64,000 bases of DNA, taken from the NCBI GenBank assembly GCA_964532405.1, contig CAZHIC010000003.1, forward strand, positions 1-64,000, given 5' to 3'. Positions 37,100 through 45,210 of this stretch are shown piece by piece. Below the pieces are notes generated by a model that was not told where the DNA came from, did not search any database, and saw only the letters and a program-made list of their open reading frames with translations. The stretch's first letter is position 1. Each line of letters starts with the position of its first letter. The position numbers were made by a program, and so were the translations under genes. Origin of the DNA: PALSA-1006 sp964532405 (GTDB taxonomy: Bacteria; Pseudomonadota; Gammaproteobacteria; Burkholderiales; Gallionellaceae).

Positions 37100-39202
37100 A
37101 TGAAAGTCTGGTGGTACAAGTTATCGCTGCATAACAAGCTGCAATTCCCCATTCAGCTCCTGCTGTTGCTGCTGTTGCTCTTTGCGCAGGTCTGGGTAAC
37201 ACGGCAATTCGAAAAACAGATGTTTCATGACGCCGAGGAAAGGGCGATCAGCAGTGCCACACAATCGTTCCTGGGGCTTAACGCGATGATGCTGAACGGC
37301 ACCATCAGGCAACCGCAGGCACGCATCACCTATTTCAAAAAAATGGCAGGGCAGGACGGCGTAAAAGATTTTCATCTGGTGCGCGGCAAAGCGGTGCAAG
37401 ATCAATACGGTGCAGGTTTGCCGGAAGAGCAGGCGCGCGATGAATTGGACCGCAACGCGCTCTCATCCAACTTGGTGCAAATCCAGCGTATCGGCACGGA
37501 AAAACAGATGTTGCGCGTGGTGGTTCCCTTCGCCGCCCAAAGAGATTTCCACGGTACCGATTGTTTGGAATGCCATGATGTGAAAGAGCACACCGTGAAC
37601 GGCGCGGTGAGCCTGACGATCGGTCTGGAACGGGAATATGCCGAGCTCGACCGGTTGCGCATCTTGCTCAGGGGCGGGCAAGTGCTGTTGCAGGTATTGT
37701 TGTTTTTCCTGATTGGCTTCTTGATTAACAAGGCGATTGCAGCGGTGGTTAAGCTCGAAAGAACCATGCTGGCGATCAGAGCCGATGGCGACTTGAGCAA
37801 GCGCGTCCAGGTCGAAAGCGGTGACGAGGCCGGCCATATCGCCGAGGTGTTTAACCAGTTTTTGCAGCACATGGGAGAGCTGAAACAACAATTGGCCGAC
37901 AAAGTTGAAGTGCTGGAGAAATATTATGATCGCACCGAAGAGGAGCAACGGGTAGGCGGTTTCATCATGGGGAGAATGATGCAGATGCCGGTGCAGCTCG
38001 GCGTCCCGGTGCAGCGTTACCTGCGGCCCGTGGAACACTTGGGCGGAGATATTCTGATTGCCGCCCAGAGCCCGAACGGCGCGGTGAATATTTTGCTGGC
38101 GGATGCGATCGGCCACGGCCTGTCTTCGGCGATCAATGTGCTGCCGCTGTGCCAGATTTTCTACGATTTGACCGCGAAGGGGTTTTCCACCGGCCAAATC
38201 GCGACCGAGCTGAACTCGATGGTGAAGCGCTTCATGCCGGTAGATCGTTTTGTTTCTGCGGCGTTGATTTCTATTCACCGGCAAACCCGGGTCATCGAGA
38301 TATGGAACGGCGGTATTCCCGCGCTGTTATTGTTTAACCGTGCCGGGCGGCAATTGCACCGCTGGACATCGGACAATCTGCCGCTGGGCATCGTGCGGGG
38401 CAAACAATTTTCGGCCAAATTGGAATCGTTTCATTATCGGGAAGATTGCCAACTGTTTTTGTTCTCGGATGGATTGGTGGAAGCCAGCTCGCCGCGTGGC
38501 GTCGCATTCGGTGAAACACGTTTGCGCGAATTATTGGGCAAGACAGCGCACGAAGCGCGTTTTCAAACATTGCTCGCCGGGCTTGAAGGGCATCTGGAAG
38601 GACAACCGGCGCACGATGATATTTCGCTGGCGATGGTGGAGATCGGTTACGAGATGGAGGCCGAGAAATTATTTCATCACCCCCATTCTACCCAGATCCG
38701 GCATGATAGTGGCGACTGGCGCATCGCGATCAGCCTGGGAGCGGCAGAATTGAAATATTTGGATGCGGTGCCGCTGCTGACGCAGATTATTGCTAGGATC
38801 GATGCGACCCGCGAGCATCATTCGGCCCTGTTCATGATCTTGTCCGAACTGTTCAACAACGCGCTGGATCACGGATTGTTGCAGCTCGACTCCGCCTTGA
38901 AGTTGGAGCCGGATGGGTTCGATACTTATCTTGAAATGCGTGATGCGCGCCTGGCAGCACTGCAAAGCGGCAAAATTGATATTGAGATCACGCCTTTGAA
39001 AATTGAAAACAAACAGGCGGTCAATATCCGTGTCACGGATAGTGGGAGCGGGTTCGATCATGTGGCGCGGATGTCTGTGGCGATGGGCCAGTCCGATGAT
39101 ATTTTTTATGGCAGGGGGATCGCATTGGTGAAAAACGTCGCCTATAAATTGAGTTATGCGGGGCGAGGTAATGAGGTCACTGCCAGTTATTTTTGTGTCT
39201 GA
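37100..39202 (+). CDS. Heme-sensor PP2C (SpoIIE-type) phosphatase fused to a GHKL kinase domain
   Basis: The 700-residue membrane protein has TM1 at about residues 14-34. The periplasmic domain to about 190 contains one c-type heme motif, CLECH, at 155-159. TM2 lies at about 193-212, a HAMP region follows to about 265, then a short coiled coil. The PP2C/SpoIIE phosphatase domain (about 300-505) has HLGGDILIAAQSPNG and LADAIGHGLSSAINVLPLCQ, with its metal-binding aspartates. A C-terminal GHKL domain (about 590-700) has MILSELFNNALDHGLL, VTDSGSGFDH and GRGIALVKNVAYKLSY. Such fusions switch a STAS antagonist between forms; the STAS protein at 34869 is the likely partner. Heme attachment is inferred. 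Confidence 0.88.
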   Translation: MKVWWYKLSLHNKLQFPIQLLLLLLLLFAQVWVTRQFEKQMFHDAEERAISSATQSFLGLNAMMLNGTIRQPQARITYFKKMAGQDGVKDFHLVRGKAVQDQYGAGLPEEQARDELDRNALSSNLVQIQRIGTEKQMLRVVVPFAAQRDFHGTDCLECHDVKEHTVNGAVSLTIGLEREYAELDRLRILLRGGQVLLQVLLFFLIGFLINKAIAAVVKLERTMLAIRADGDLSKRVQVESGDEAGHIAEVFNQFLQHMGELKQQLADKVEVLEKYYDRTEEEQRVGGFIMGRMMQMPVQLGVPVQRYLRPVEHLGGDILIAAQSPNGAVNILLADAIGHGLSSAINVLPLCQIFYDLTAKGFSTGQIATELNSMVKRFMPVDRFVSAALISIHRQTRVIEIWNGGIPALLLFNRAGRQLHRWTSDNLPLGIVRGKQFSAKLESFHYREDCQLFLFSDGLVEASSPRGVAFGETRLRELLGKTAHEARFQTLLAGLEGHLEGQPAHDDISLAMVEIGYEMEAEKLFHHPHSTQIRHDSGDWRIAISLGAAELKYLDAVPLLTQIIARIDATREHHSALFMILSELFNNALDHGLLQLDSALKLEPDGFDTYLEMRDARLAALQSGKIDIEITPLKIENKQAVNIRVTDSGSGFDHVARMSVAMGQSDDIFYGRGIALVKNVAYKLSYAGRGNEVTASYFCV

Positions 39203-39328
39203 AGCGGGTGCGCGTTGAAAAATCCGACTGCTTTTGCCGGCGTAAATACACCGCAAATCTCGCGCTGTTCATCGAATTGATTCGACCTTCAGTCCCGATA
39301 ATAGCCATGAGCAATGGAGTGACCCGTC

Positions 39329-40486
39329 ATGGCAGAAGATAGCGATCTAGAAAAAACAGAACAACCCTCACAGAGGCGCTTAGACCAGGCGCGTGAAGAA
39401 GGTCAGGTCGCGCGTTCGCGCGAGCTCTCCACGTTTACCGTATTGATGGCGGGTGGTGCGGGCTTGTGGTTGATGGGAGCCTCGCTGTCGCAAAGTCTTA
39501 TCAAGCTGCTGCGCGAAGGGCTGACCCTGAACGCCGACATTACTTTCAAATCCGAAGCATTGCTGCCGCATCTGCATAATTTATCGCAGGCCACCTTGCT
39601 GGCCTTCCTACCGTTCTTCCTTTTGCTATTGGGCGTCGCGACTTTCTCGCCGTTGTTGCTGAACGGTTGGCTGTTCACGCTCAAACCGCTGATGCCCGAT
39701 CTGTCCAAGCTCAGCCCGGCTGCGGGCATCGGGCGCATGTTCTCCGTGCATAGTCTGGTTGAATTGGTCAAAGCCATCGCCAAATCGCTGGTGGTGGGCG
39801 GCATCGGCGCATGGGTGATCTGGCACAACCGGGAGAGCGTTTTGATGCTGGTGAGCGAGCCGGTGGCAACGGCGATCCCGCATTTGGGCAGCGTGATGTG
39901 GCTGTGTTTCGCCACGATCATGGGCGGCATGTTGATCATTGTGGCCGTGGATGTGCCGTTTCAATTATGGGAGCACAACAAGAAGCTGAAGATGACCAAG
40001 GAAGAAGTGCGTCAAGAAGCCAAAGAGACCGAGGGCGATCCGCAGGTCAAGGGCAAGATACGCAAAATGCAGCGCGAGATGGCGCGCCGCCGCATGATGG
40101 CGGAGATACCGACCGCCGATGTGGTGGTGACCAACCCGACCCACTTCTCGGTGGCCTTGAAGTACAGCGAGAACGGGATGCGCGCACCGGTCGTGGTGGC
40201 CAAAGGTACGCATTTGATGGCGGCCAAGATCAAGGAACTCGCCCAAGAGCACAACATCCCTATCCTCGAAGCGCCGCCTCTCGCCCGTGCCTTGTACAAA
40301 CATACCGACCTCGGTCAGGCTATTCCCGAGGCCCTGTACACCGCCGTCGCCGAAGTGTTGGCCTATGTCTACCAGCTGAAACGTTATCAAACAGCAGGCG
40401 GCGCTTACCCGCAACAGCCGGGCGAATTGCCAGTGCCGAAAGAGCTGGACCCTTACACCGCGAATCCCGAGCTGGCGCTAGAGTAA
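39329..40486 (+). CDS. flhB: Flagellar export apparatus protein FlhB
   Basis: The 385-residue inner-membrane protein has four helices (for example VLMAGGAGLWLMGASLSQS and LLAFLPFFLLLLGVATFSPL). The cytoplasmic FlhBC domain has the self-cleavage site NPTH (about residue 269, VVVTNPTHFSVALKY). Cleavage switches export from hook to filament substrates. The start AEDSDLEKTEQPSQRRLDQA is typical. It is the last gene of the plus-strand signalling operon. Its usual neighbour flhA lies 23.5 kb away on the other strand. Confidence 0.96.
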   Translation: MAEDSDLEKTEQPSQRRLDQAREEGQVARSRELSTFTVLMAGGAGLWLMGASLSQSLIKLLREGLTLNADITFKSEALLPHLHNLSQATLLAFLPFFLLLLGVATFSPLLLNGWLFTLKPLMPDLSKLSPAAGIGRMFSVHSLVELVKAIAKSLVVGGIGAWVIWHNRESVLMLVSEPVATAIPHLGSVMWLCFATIMGGMLIIVAVDVPFQLWEHNKKLKMTKEEVRQEAKETEGDPQVKGKIRKMQREMARRRMMAEIPTADVVVTNPTHFSVALKYSENGMRAPVVVAKGTHLMAAKIKELAQEHNIPILEAPPLARALYKHTDLGQAIPEALYTAVAEVLAYVYQLKRYQTAGGAYPQQPGELPVPKELDPYTANPELALE

Positions 40487-40493
40487 GGCTGGT

Positions 40494-40521
40494 TCCCTTC
40501 CCCCTTGCAAGGGGGAAGGGA
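40494..40521 (+). terminator. Palindromic hairpin after flhB
   Basis: TCCCTTCCCCCTTGC and its complement GCAAGGGGGAAGGGA form a near-perfect hairpin 8 bases after the flhB stop. No T-tract follows, so it may be either a terminator or a repeat. Confidence 0.55.
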
Positions 40522-40584
40522 CAAAGGATTTTTGGGATAACATTAGGCCAGCGGGCATGCACGCCCAACCTGCAAAGAGCCAGC

Positions 40585-41409
40585 ATGATCATCGACACCC
40601 ACTGCCATCTCGACGCCGCCGAATTCGGCGGCATGCAAACCGACCTCGTGCGCAGCGCGCAAGAGGCGGGCGTAAGCCGCATCGTCGTGCCTTCAGTGAC
40701 GCGCGCCAATTTCGACAGCGTGCGCTTGCTGTGCGAACAGCACCCCTGTTGTTTCCCGGCCTACGGCATCCATCCGATGTATGTGGACGAGGCCACACCC
40801 GCCGACCTTGCGCTCTTGCGCGAATTCCTGACACAACACCAGCCTGTCGCCGTCGGCGAGATCGGGCTGGATTTTTTCATACCGCATTACGACCGCGCAC
40901 GCCAGGAACATTTCTTTGTCGAGCAATTGAAACTGGCGCGGGAATTCGATCTGCCCGTGTTGCTGCATATCCGCCGCGCGCAAGATGTGGTGCTCAAACA
41001 TCTGCGCAAGTTTTATGGGGGCGGCGGCCCCGCTTCGACAGGCTCAGGACAGGCTTCGCTCAGGACAGGCATCGCCCATGCTTTCAACGGTAGTCGCCAG
41101 CAGGCGGATGAATTCATCAAGCTCGGATTCAAGCTCGGTTTCGGCGGGGCGATGACCTATGCGCGTGCTACCAAGTTGCGCGAACTCGCCGCCACACTGC
41201 CCTTGGAGAGCATCGTGCTGGAGACCGATGCGCCCGATATGTCGCCCGATTTCTTGGAGCGCGGCCTGCCGAACGAGCCGAAATATTTACCGCGTATCGC
41301 GCAGACGTTGGCAGAGTTGCGCGGTATGTCGCTGGAAGAGGTGGCGCGAGTGACCTCGGAAAATGCGTTGAGCGTGTTGCCCCGGTTTCAGGGCACACCC
41401 TCTCCCTAG
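40585..41409 (+). CDS. tatD: TatD-family metal-dependent deoxyribonuclease
   Basis: The 274-residue protein begins MIIDTHCHLD, the TatD metal motif. It has YGIHPMY, AVGEIGLDFF, LLHIRRA, AHAFNGS and ETDAPDM with the remaining metal ligands. The family are Mg-dependent nucleases. The start at 40585 is chosen because the longer frame (39811) overlaps flhB and is not family-like. A repeat-derived peptide, ASTGSGQASLRTG, is inserted in frame between GGGGP and IAHAFNG (41027-41069). Confidence 0.93.
   Translation: MIIDTHCHLDAAEFGGMQTDLVRSAQEAGVSRIVVPSVTRANFDSVRLLCEQHPCCFPAYGIHPMYVDEATPADLALLREFLTQHQPVAVGEIGLDFFIPHYDRARQEHFFVEQLKLAREFDLPVLLHIRRAQDVVLKHLRKFYGGGGPASTGSGQASLRTGIAHAFNGSRQQADEFIKLGFKLGFGGAMTYARATKLRELAATLPLESIVLETDAPDMSPDFLERGLPNEPKYLPRIAQTLAELRGMSLEEVARVTSENALSVLPRFQGTPSP
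41027..41069. repeat. In-frame TCGACAGGCTCAGGACAGGC repeat inside tatD
   Basis: TTCGACAGGCTCAGGACAGG followed by CTTCGCTCAGGACAGGC is a segment of a common palindromic repeat. A related piece occurs outside genes at 44994-45021 (TCGTCTGGCTCAGGACAGGC). It adds 13 residues to TatD. Confidence 0.8.
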
Positions 41410-41481
41410 CCCCCATAAAAATGGGAGAGGGAACCGCTCCCCTCTCACGCTTGCGGGAGAGGGGCTGGGGGAGAGGGTGCG
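41397..41481. repeat. Pair of CCCTCTCCC repeats after tatD
   Basis: ACCCTCTCCCTAGCCCCCAT with ATGGGAGAGGGAACC, then CCCCTCTCACGCTTGCGGGA with GGCTGGGGGAGAGGG, form two adjacent hairpins. The end of tatD (TPSP) runs into the first. It may terminate tatD transcription. Confidence 0.8.
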
Positions 41482-41517
41482 TAGTGACTTCTGTCCCCAG
41501 TCGTTATAATCCGCCAC

Positions 41518-42252
41518 ATGCCAAACACTACACCCCCCCAATTCACCCGTACCCACATCCTGCTGGGTGACGCAGGCTTACAACAACTCAAAAGCAAACA
41601 CATCTTCATCGCCGGGTTGGGCGGCGTCGGCTCGTATTGCGCCGAAGCGATGGCACGCGCGGGCATCGGCCGCATCACCCTGCTCGATCATGACAAAGTG
41701 GTGGTCAGCAACATCAACCGCCAATTGCCCGCGCTGCTTTCCACCGTGGGTCAATCCAAAGCCGAACTCATGCGCGCACGCATCGCCGACATCAACCCGG
41801 AATGCGAAGTTACGTTGCTGTACGACTTCCTCACCATCGACAACGTCAACGACCTCGTGCCCGCCGATGCGGATTACGTGATGGACTGCATCGACTCGCT
41901 ATCATGCAAAGTGGCGCTGGTGGTGGAGAGCTACAAACGCGGCTTGAAGGTCGCCTCCAGCATGGGGGCGGGCAACCGCCGCGACCCCACGCGCATCAAG
42001 GTGGCGGACATCAGCAAAACCGAAATGTGTCCGCTGGCGCGCGAAATGCGTAAAAGGCTGCGCAACGAAGAGGTCTATAAAGGTGTGCTCACCGTGTTCT
42101 CGGACGAATATCCGAGCGCCCCGCTGCCGCCGGAGCCGACGGGCAGAGGCCGCCCGCGCGCGGTGAACGGCACCATCAGCTATATGCCGCCATTGTTTGG
42201 CTTTATGTTGGCGGGGGCGGTGATCCAGCGGTTGTTGGAGGCAGACGATTGA
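41518..42252 (+). CDS. tcdA: tRNA threonylcarbamoyladenosine dehydratase
   Basis: The 244-residue E1-like enzyme cyclises the carbamoyl of t6A37 in tRNA. It has the nucleotide-binding GLGGVGSYCAEAMARAGIGR, the arginine finger region LLDHDKVVVSNINRQLPAL, the MDCIDSLSCKVALV segment and the catalytic-cysteine area SKTEMCPLAREMRKRLR. The C-terminal helix (FGFMLAGAVIQRLL) is a membrane-associated segment of the family. The length is normal. Confidence 0.93.
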   Translation: MPNTTPPQFTRTHILLGDAGLQQLKSKHIFIAGLGGVGSYCAEAMARAGIGRITLLDHDKVVVSNINRQLPALLSTVGQSKAELMRARIADINPECEVTLLYDFLTIDNVNDLVPADADYVMDCIDSLSCKVALVVESYKRGLKVASSMGAGNRRDPTRIKVADISKTEMCPLAREMRKRLRNEEVYKGVLTVFSDEYPSAPLPPEPTGRGRPRAVNGTISYMPPLFGFMLAGAVIQRLLEADD

Positions 42253-42338
42253 GGTTCATAATTCGACCGAAGCTCGCGCTTGAATATGCACATGTTCGGG
42301 TATGGCATGTACGCCCATTTCACGCGGGAGATTTAATC

Positions 42339-42575
42339 ATGCAAACACGCCTTGCTGCCACTCGTCTGCGCGCCGAGCTTTTTAGCACTCTGGATCATGT
42401 TGTTGCTACCGGAGAATCCGTAGAAATCCAGCGCCCAAGCGGCGCGGTACGCATCATCCGCGACACCTCAACCCTGCGTCTCGCCGGGCTGAAGCCGCAT
42501 CCCGGTATCGTCAATGGCAATGCCAATGATCTTGCCGATCTATCTTGGGAACAAGCTTGGAGGCCAACACTGTGA
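42339..42575 (+). CDS. Antitoxin of a VapC-type pair (Phd-like)
   Basis: From the ATG at 42339 the 78-residue protein reads MQTRLAATRLRAELFSTLDH and SVEIQRPSGAVRIIRDTSTL, similar to Phd/YefM-like antitoxins. The end (LADLSWEQAWRPTL) is the likely toxin-binding tail. The upstream extension of the frame to 42249 overlaps tcdA and is not supported. The toxin gene starts in its stop codon (GTGA). Confidence 0.85.
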   Translation: MQTRLAATRLRAELFSTLDHVVATGESVEIQRPSGAVRIIRDTSTLRLAGLKPHPGIVNGNANDLADLSWEQAWRPTL

Positions 42576-42955
42576 AGCGACTGTATCTCGATACCCATAT
42601 TTTGGTATGGCTCTATCAGGATGGCGCGGTGCGCCTTACGCCGCTCGGTGTGCGAGCCATTGAGGGAGCGGAGCAACTGCTCATTTCACCCATAGTCGAA
42701 CTGGAGTTGACCTACCTGCATGAAATTTCCCGCATCAACTGCACTGCGCTCACCATACTGGACAGTTTGCGCCGCGACATCGGGCTGGAAACATGCAAAC
42801 AATCCTTTGCCGCCGTTGTCGGCGCGGCCTTGAAGCTTGACTGGAGGCGCGACCCTTTTGACCGAATCATCGTCGCACAAGCCGCCCATCGAGAATCTCA
42901 TCTGCTGACGGCAGACCAAAGTATACGCGAGCATTATTCGGCTGCAGTTTGGTAG
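42572..42955 (+). CDS. vapC: VapC-type PIN toxin
   Basis: The GTG at 42572 overlaps the antitoxin stop. The 127-residue protein starts KRLYLDTHILVWLYQDG, with the first PIN aspartate. It has SPIVELELTYLHEI and DWRRDPFDRIIVAQAAHRES with the other acids, and LLTADQSIREHY. It is a predicted Mg-dependent ribonuclease. The pair sits between tcdA and the cyc2 promoter. Confidence 0.92.
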   Translation: MKRLYLDTHILVWLYQDGAVRLTPLGVRAIEGAEQLLISPIVELELTYLHEISRINCTALTILDSLRRDIGLETCKQSFAAVVGAALKLDWRRDPFDRIIVAQAAHRESHLLTADQSIREHYSAAVW

Positions 42956-43044
42956 CTGACAGCGAAACCGTAAAGAGTGAGTGCGTATTGATTCGGCTTG
43001 CGTGCGTAACCTCATCACACCCCCAATTTTTCCAGTTTCAAAAG

Positions 43045-43070
43045 TAATTGTTGCAAAAATGCAACAATTA
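43045..43070. promoter_or_regulatory. Perfect palindrome upstream of the cyc2 promoter
   Basis: TAATTGTTGCA and TGCAACAATTA are perfect 11-base arms around AAAA. The centre lies about 60 bases before the expected transcription start, the usual place for a class I activator. The half-site does not match CRP, FNR or Fur boxes that I know, so the factor is unknown. Confidence 0.7.
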
Positions 43071-43082
43071 ACTTGCAATGCT

Positions 43083-43111
43083 TTGACACCGGCATTTCGC
43101 ATCAGTATCTT
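43083..43111 (+). promoter_or_regulatory. Sigma-70-type promoter of cyc2
   Basis: TTGACA at 43083-43088 is followed by exactly 17 bases and TATCTT at 43106-43111. The start site would be near 43118, giving a leader of about 75 bases with the strong ribosome site GAGGAG at 43181. This is the best sigma-70 promoter seen in the window. Confidence 0.75.
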
Positions 43112-43191
43112 CCGTCCCCGTAGCTGCAAAGGGATAATCTCAGCTATAGCAGGAAAACTTAACTTAACTTTTAAATCCTCGAGGAGAAACA

Positions 43192-44490
43192 ATGAAAAAA
43201 GTAGCTCTCACATTGGCAAGCGTTTTGGCAGCCGCCGCGTTTGCACCAGAAGCATCCGCTGTTCCAGCATTTGCCCGTCAAACAGGTATGGCTTGCGATG
43301 CTTGCCACTTTAACTCCTTCCCAATTTTGTCCGCTTTCGGTAAGTCATTCAAGGCTGCCGGTTACACCATGATGGGTTCGCAAGGCAAGATCGAAGGCGA
43401 GCACGGCCTGTCCATCCCGGCTGAACTGAATATGGCTGTTTATTTGCAGCACCGTATCCAGAAAAGATCCGGAACGGACGCTGGCACAACACGCACTCAA
43501 AACTCCGGTCTGGGTCGTATCGACTTTCCTGACGAGTTCTCTCTTTTCGCGGGTGGTCGTGTTTCCGAAGGCATCGGTTCTTTGACAGAGATCGCCATTG
43601 GTAGCGGTGCGGCCGGTTTGGCAGGCACGAAGTTGGTGTTCTCGAATGAACTCGGCGCTATGCATACCTTGGTTATTCCGTTCACCGTTAACGGCTTGGG
43701 CCCTCAGTACGGTTTTGACTTGTTCGCGACGGGTTCTACCGCGAACGGTCGTCCGATCGAAAACCAGCAAACCTTTACCGGTTCTTATCTTGGCACTAAT
43801 GGCGTCGCTTCGGGCGTGGCTCTCGGTGTGGTTAGCGAAGACTTTCACGTCACCGTTACCCCGTGGGCGCAGGGGTTTGCTGTAACCAACTCCGCTGGAA
43901 CTGCAACTGAGTTGGGCGGTACCTACGTTCGCGCAGCGTTCACACCGACCATTGCCGGCTTCGAAACCGGTCTGGGCGTGCAGTACTACACCGGCGACGC
44001 CACAAAGGGTGTCAATGGCAAAGACGGCAATCTGAACGTGAACAAAGCAACGATCATCGACGCGCAAGCCCAAGGTGAAGTCGCCGGTATGCCGATCGGT
44101 ATCTACGCTAGCTACGGTAGCGCCCCGGCAACGACTACCACTGAAATCAACGCATACAATGGCGGCGTTGAGGTTAAGAGCCACATGGGTATTCTGGCTG
44201 ACGTTGGCGTGATCCCTCATGTGCTGAACCTGCAAGCGGGTTTGTCGTTCGCTAAAACCGGTGCCAATGAAAAAACGGCTGCTGGCGTTGCGATTGCGGG
44301 CTCTAACGAAACTGACAATGCCATCGTTGTCGGCGCTCGCTACAAGCTGCGTCAGAACGTGAAGATCGCTATCGCATACAGCATGATGTCCGGTACTGCG
44401 TATGATGTGGGCGGCTCTAACGGCGCTACTGCAACAACAGACGTTAAAGGCAAGACTTTGATGAACATCATCCTGTCGACAGCATTCTAA
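43192..44490 (+). CDS. cyc2: Cyc2-type fused outer-membrane cytochrome c-porin
   Basis: The 432-residue protein has a signal peptide (VALTLASVLAAAAFAPEASA), then the Cyc2 signature VPAFARQTGMACDACHFNSF, with one heme motif CDACH, and FGKSFKAAGYTMMG. The rest is rich in glycine, serine and aromatic-alternating strands, and ends IILSTAF with a C-terminal phenylalanine, as in outer-membrane beta-barrels. Cyc2 oxidises Fe(II) at the cell surface in neutrophilic and acidophilic iron oxidisers. The heme sits in the N-terminal plug. Homologues also occur in organisms not shown to oxidise iron, so the substrate is inferred. It has its own promoter and terminator. Confidence 0.85.
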   Translation: MKKVALTLASVLAAAAFAPEASAVPAFARQTGMACDACHFNSFPILSAFGKSFKAAGYTMMGSQGKIEGEHGLSIPAELNMAVYLQHRIQKRSGTDAGTTRTQNSGLGRIDFPDEFSLFAGGRVSEGIGSLTEIAIGSGAAGLAGTKLVFSNELGAMHTLVIPFTVNGLGPQYGFDLFATGSTANGRPIENQQTFTGSYLGTNGVASGVALGVVSEDFHVTVTPWAQGFAVTNSAGTATELGGTYVRAAFTPTIAGFETGLGVQYYTGDATKGVNGKDGNLNVNKATIIDAQAQGEVAGMPIGIYASYGSAPATTTTEINAYNGGVEVKSHMGILADVGVIPHVLNLQAGLSFAKTGANEKTAAGVAIAGSNETDNAIVVGARYKLRQNVKIAIAYSMMSGTAYDVGGSNGATATTDVKGKTLMNIILSTAF

Positions 44491-44537
44491 TCGAATGCCC
44501 GTCAAGGGTGAGCTGGCGTAGGATGTACCTGTAAAGG

Positions 44538-44612
44538 GCAGGCCGTGGTTGTAAGGGGCTAACGCCCCAACAACACACGCTCGGTTGAGGCGTAGCCGAT
44601 ACCCGTCAAACA
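44538..44612. repeat. GTTGTAAGGGGC palindromic repeat
   Basis: GTGGTTGTAAGGGGCTAACG and GTTGAGGCGTAGCCGATACC form parts of a repeat related to that at 21616-21757. It lies between the cyc2 stop and its terminator. Confidence 0.5.
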
Positions 44613-44635
44613 AAGGCTAAAGCAGTTGATGTAAA

Positions 44636-44667
44636 AACAAGGGAGACTTCGGTCTCCCTTGTTTTTT
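44636..44667 (+). terminator. Rho-independent terminator after cyc2
   Basis: AACAAGGGAGAC, a TTCG tetraloop and GTCTCCCTTGTT form a perfect 12-base stem followed by four further T residues (the stem end and tail together give six). A nearly identical terminator lies at 45056-45087. Confidence 0.95.
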
Positions 44668-44756
44668 GTCTCTCGTTTTATGTTTCGGTTAATGCCGGAT
44701 GGTTTACTTAAAGAGGGGCAACCGTTAGACTTATCGTACTTTTAAAGGAACACGCC

Positions 44757-44972
44757 ATGAGCACAATGATAGTGGAAGTTTACGAAGCATTTAAAGATGC
44801 AGGCGCATCTGAGGAAAAAGCTTCGGCTGCGGCCAAGGCAATGGCGGATTACGATTCACGTTTCGGCAGAATGGAAGGCTCGATTGAAAGCCTGCGATGG
44901 ATGGTTGGAATCGGAATAGCGTTAAATATGGCCATTCTCGGTCTGATCGTCAATACGATTCTCAGAGGTTAA
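44757..44972 (+). CDS. Small single-span membrane protein (DUF1640-like)
   Basis: The 71-residue protein has an alanine-rich charged helix (EAFKDAGASEEKASAAAKAM), a linker with MEGSIESLRWMVG, and a C-terminal transmembrane helix (GIGIALNMAILGLIVNTIL). The layout resembles short members of the DUF1640 coiled-coil family. ATG at 44757 follows an AAAGGAAC site. It lies between two copies of the same terminator sequence. Confidence 0.75.
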   Translation: MSTMIVEVYEAFKDAGASEEKASAAAKAMADYDSRFGRMEGSIESLRWMVGIGIALNMAILGLIVNTILRG

Positions 44973-45055
44973 ATCTCCGGCTTTCGTAGGGTGAGCCCTT
45001 CGTCTGGCTCAGGACAGGCGTGCGATATCCATCAAACAAAAGCAGTTGATGTATA

Positions 45056-45087
45056 AACAAGGGAGACTTCGGTCTCCCTTGTTTTTG
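45056..45087 (+). terminator. Second copy of the cyc2-type terminator
   Basis: AACAAGGGAGAC, TTCG and GTCTCCCTTGTT followed by T residues repeat the terminator at 44636. About 25 bases before it (TCAAACAAAAGCAGTTGATG) are also duplicated. Confidence 0.95.
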
Positions 45088-45210
45088 GCTATGTCGCAAT
45101 TATCTGTTAACACTACCGCTGGAAGGATGGATAGGCATGGCACTCATCATCGCCAGCGGTGTGTTAAGCTTGAAAACATCCCCAAAGCATTAAACTCAGA
45201 AAGGCACAAC

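Noticed and set aside
37463..38284. Antisense frame in the PP2C phosphatase gene
   Set aside because: No recognisable domain and it would require transcription against the operon.
43345..44613. 422-codon antisense frame over cyc2
   Set aside because: Caused by codon bias of cyc2; composition is shadow-like and it would run into the cyc2 terminator region.
44757..45087. Composite transposon ends at the duplicated terminator blocks
   Set aside because: The repeats are direct, contain a terminator and are not linked to any transposase; simple duplication is the better explanation.
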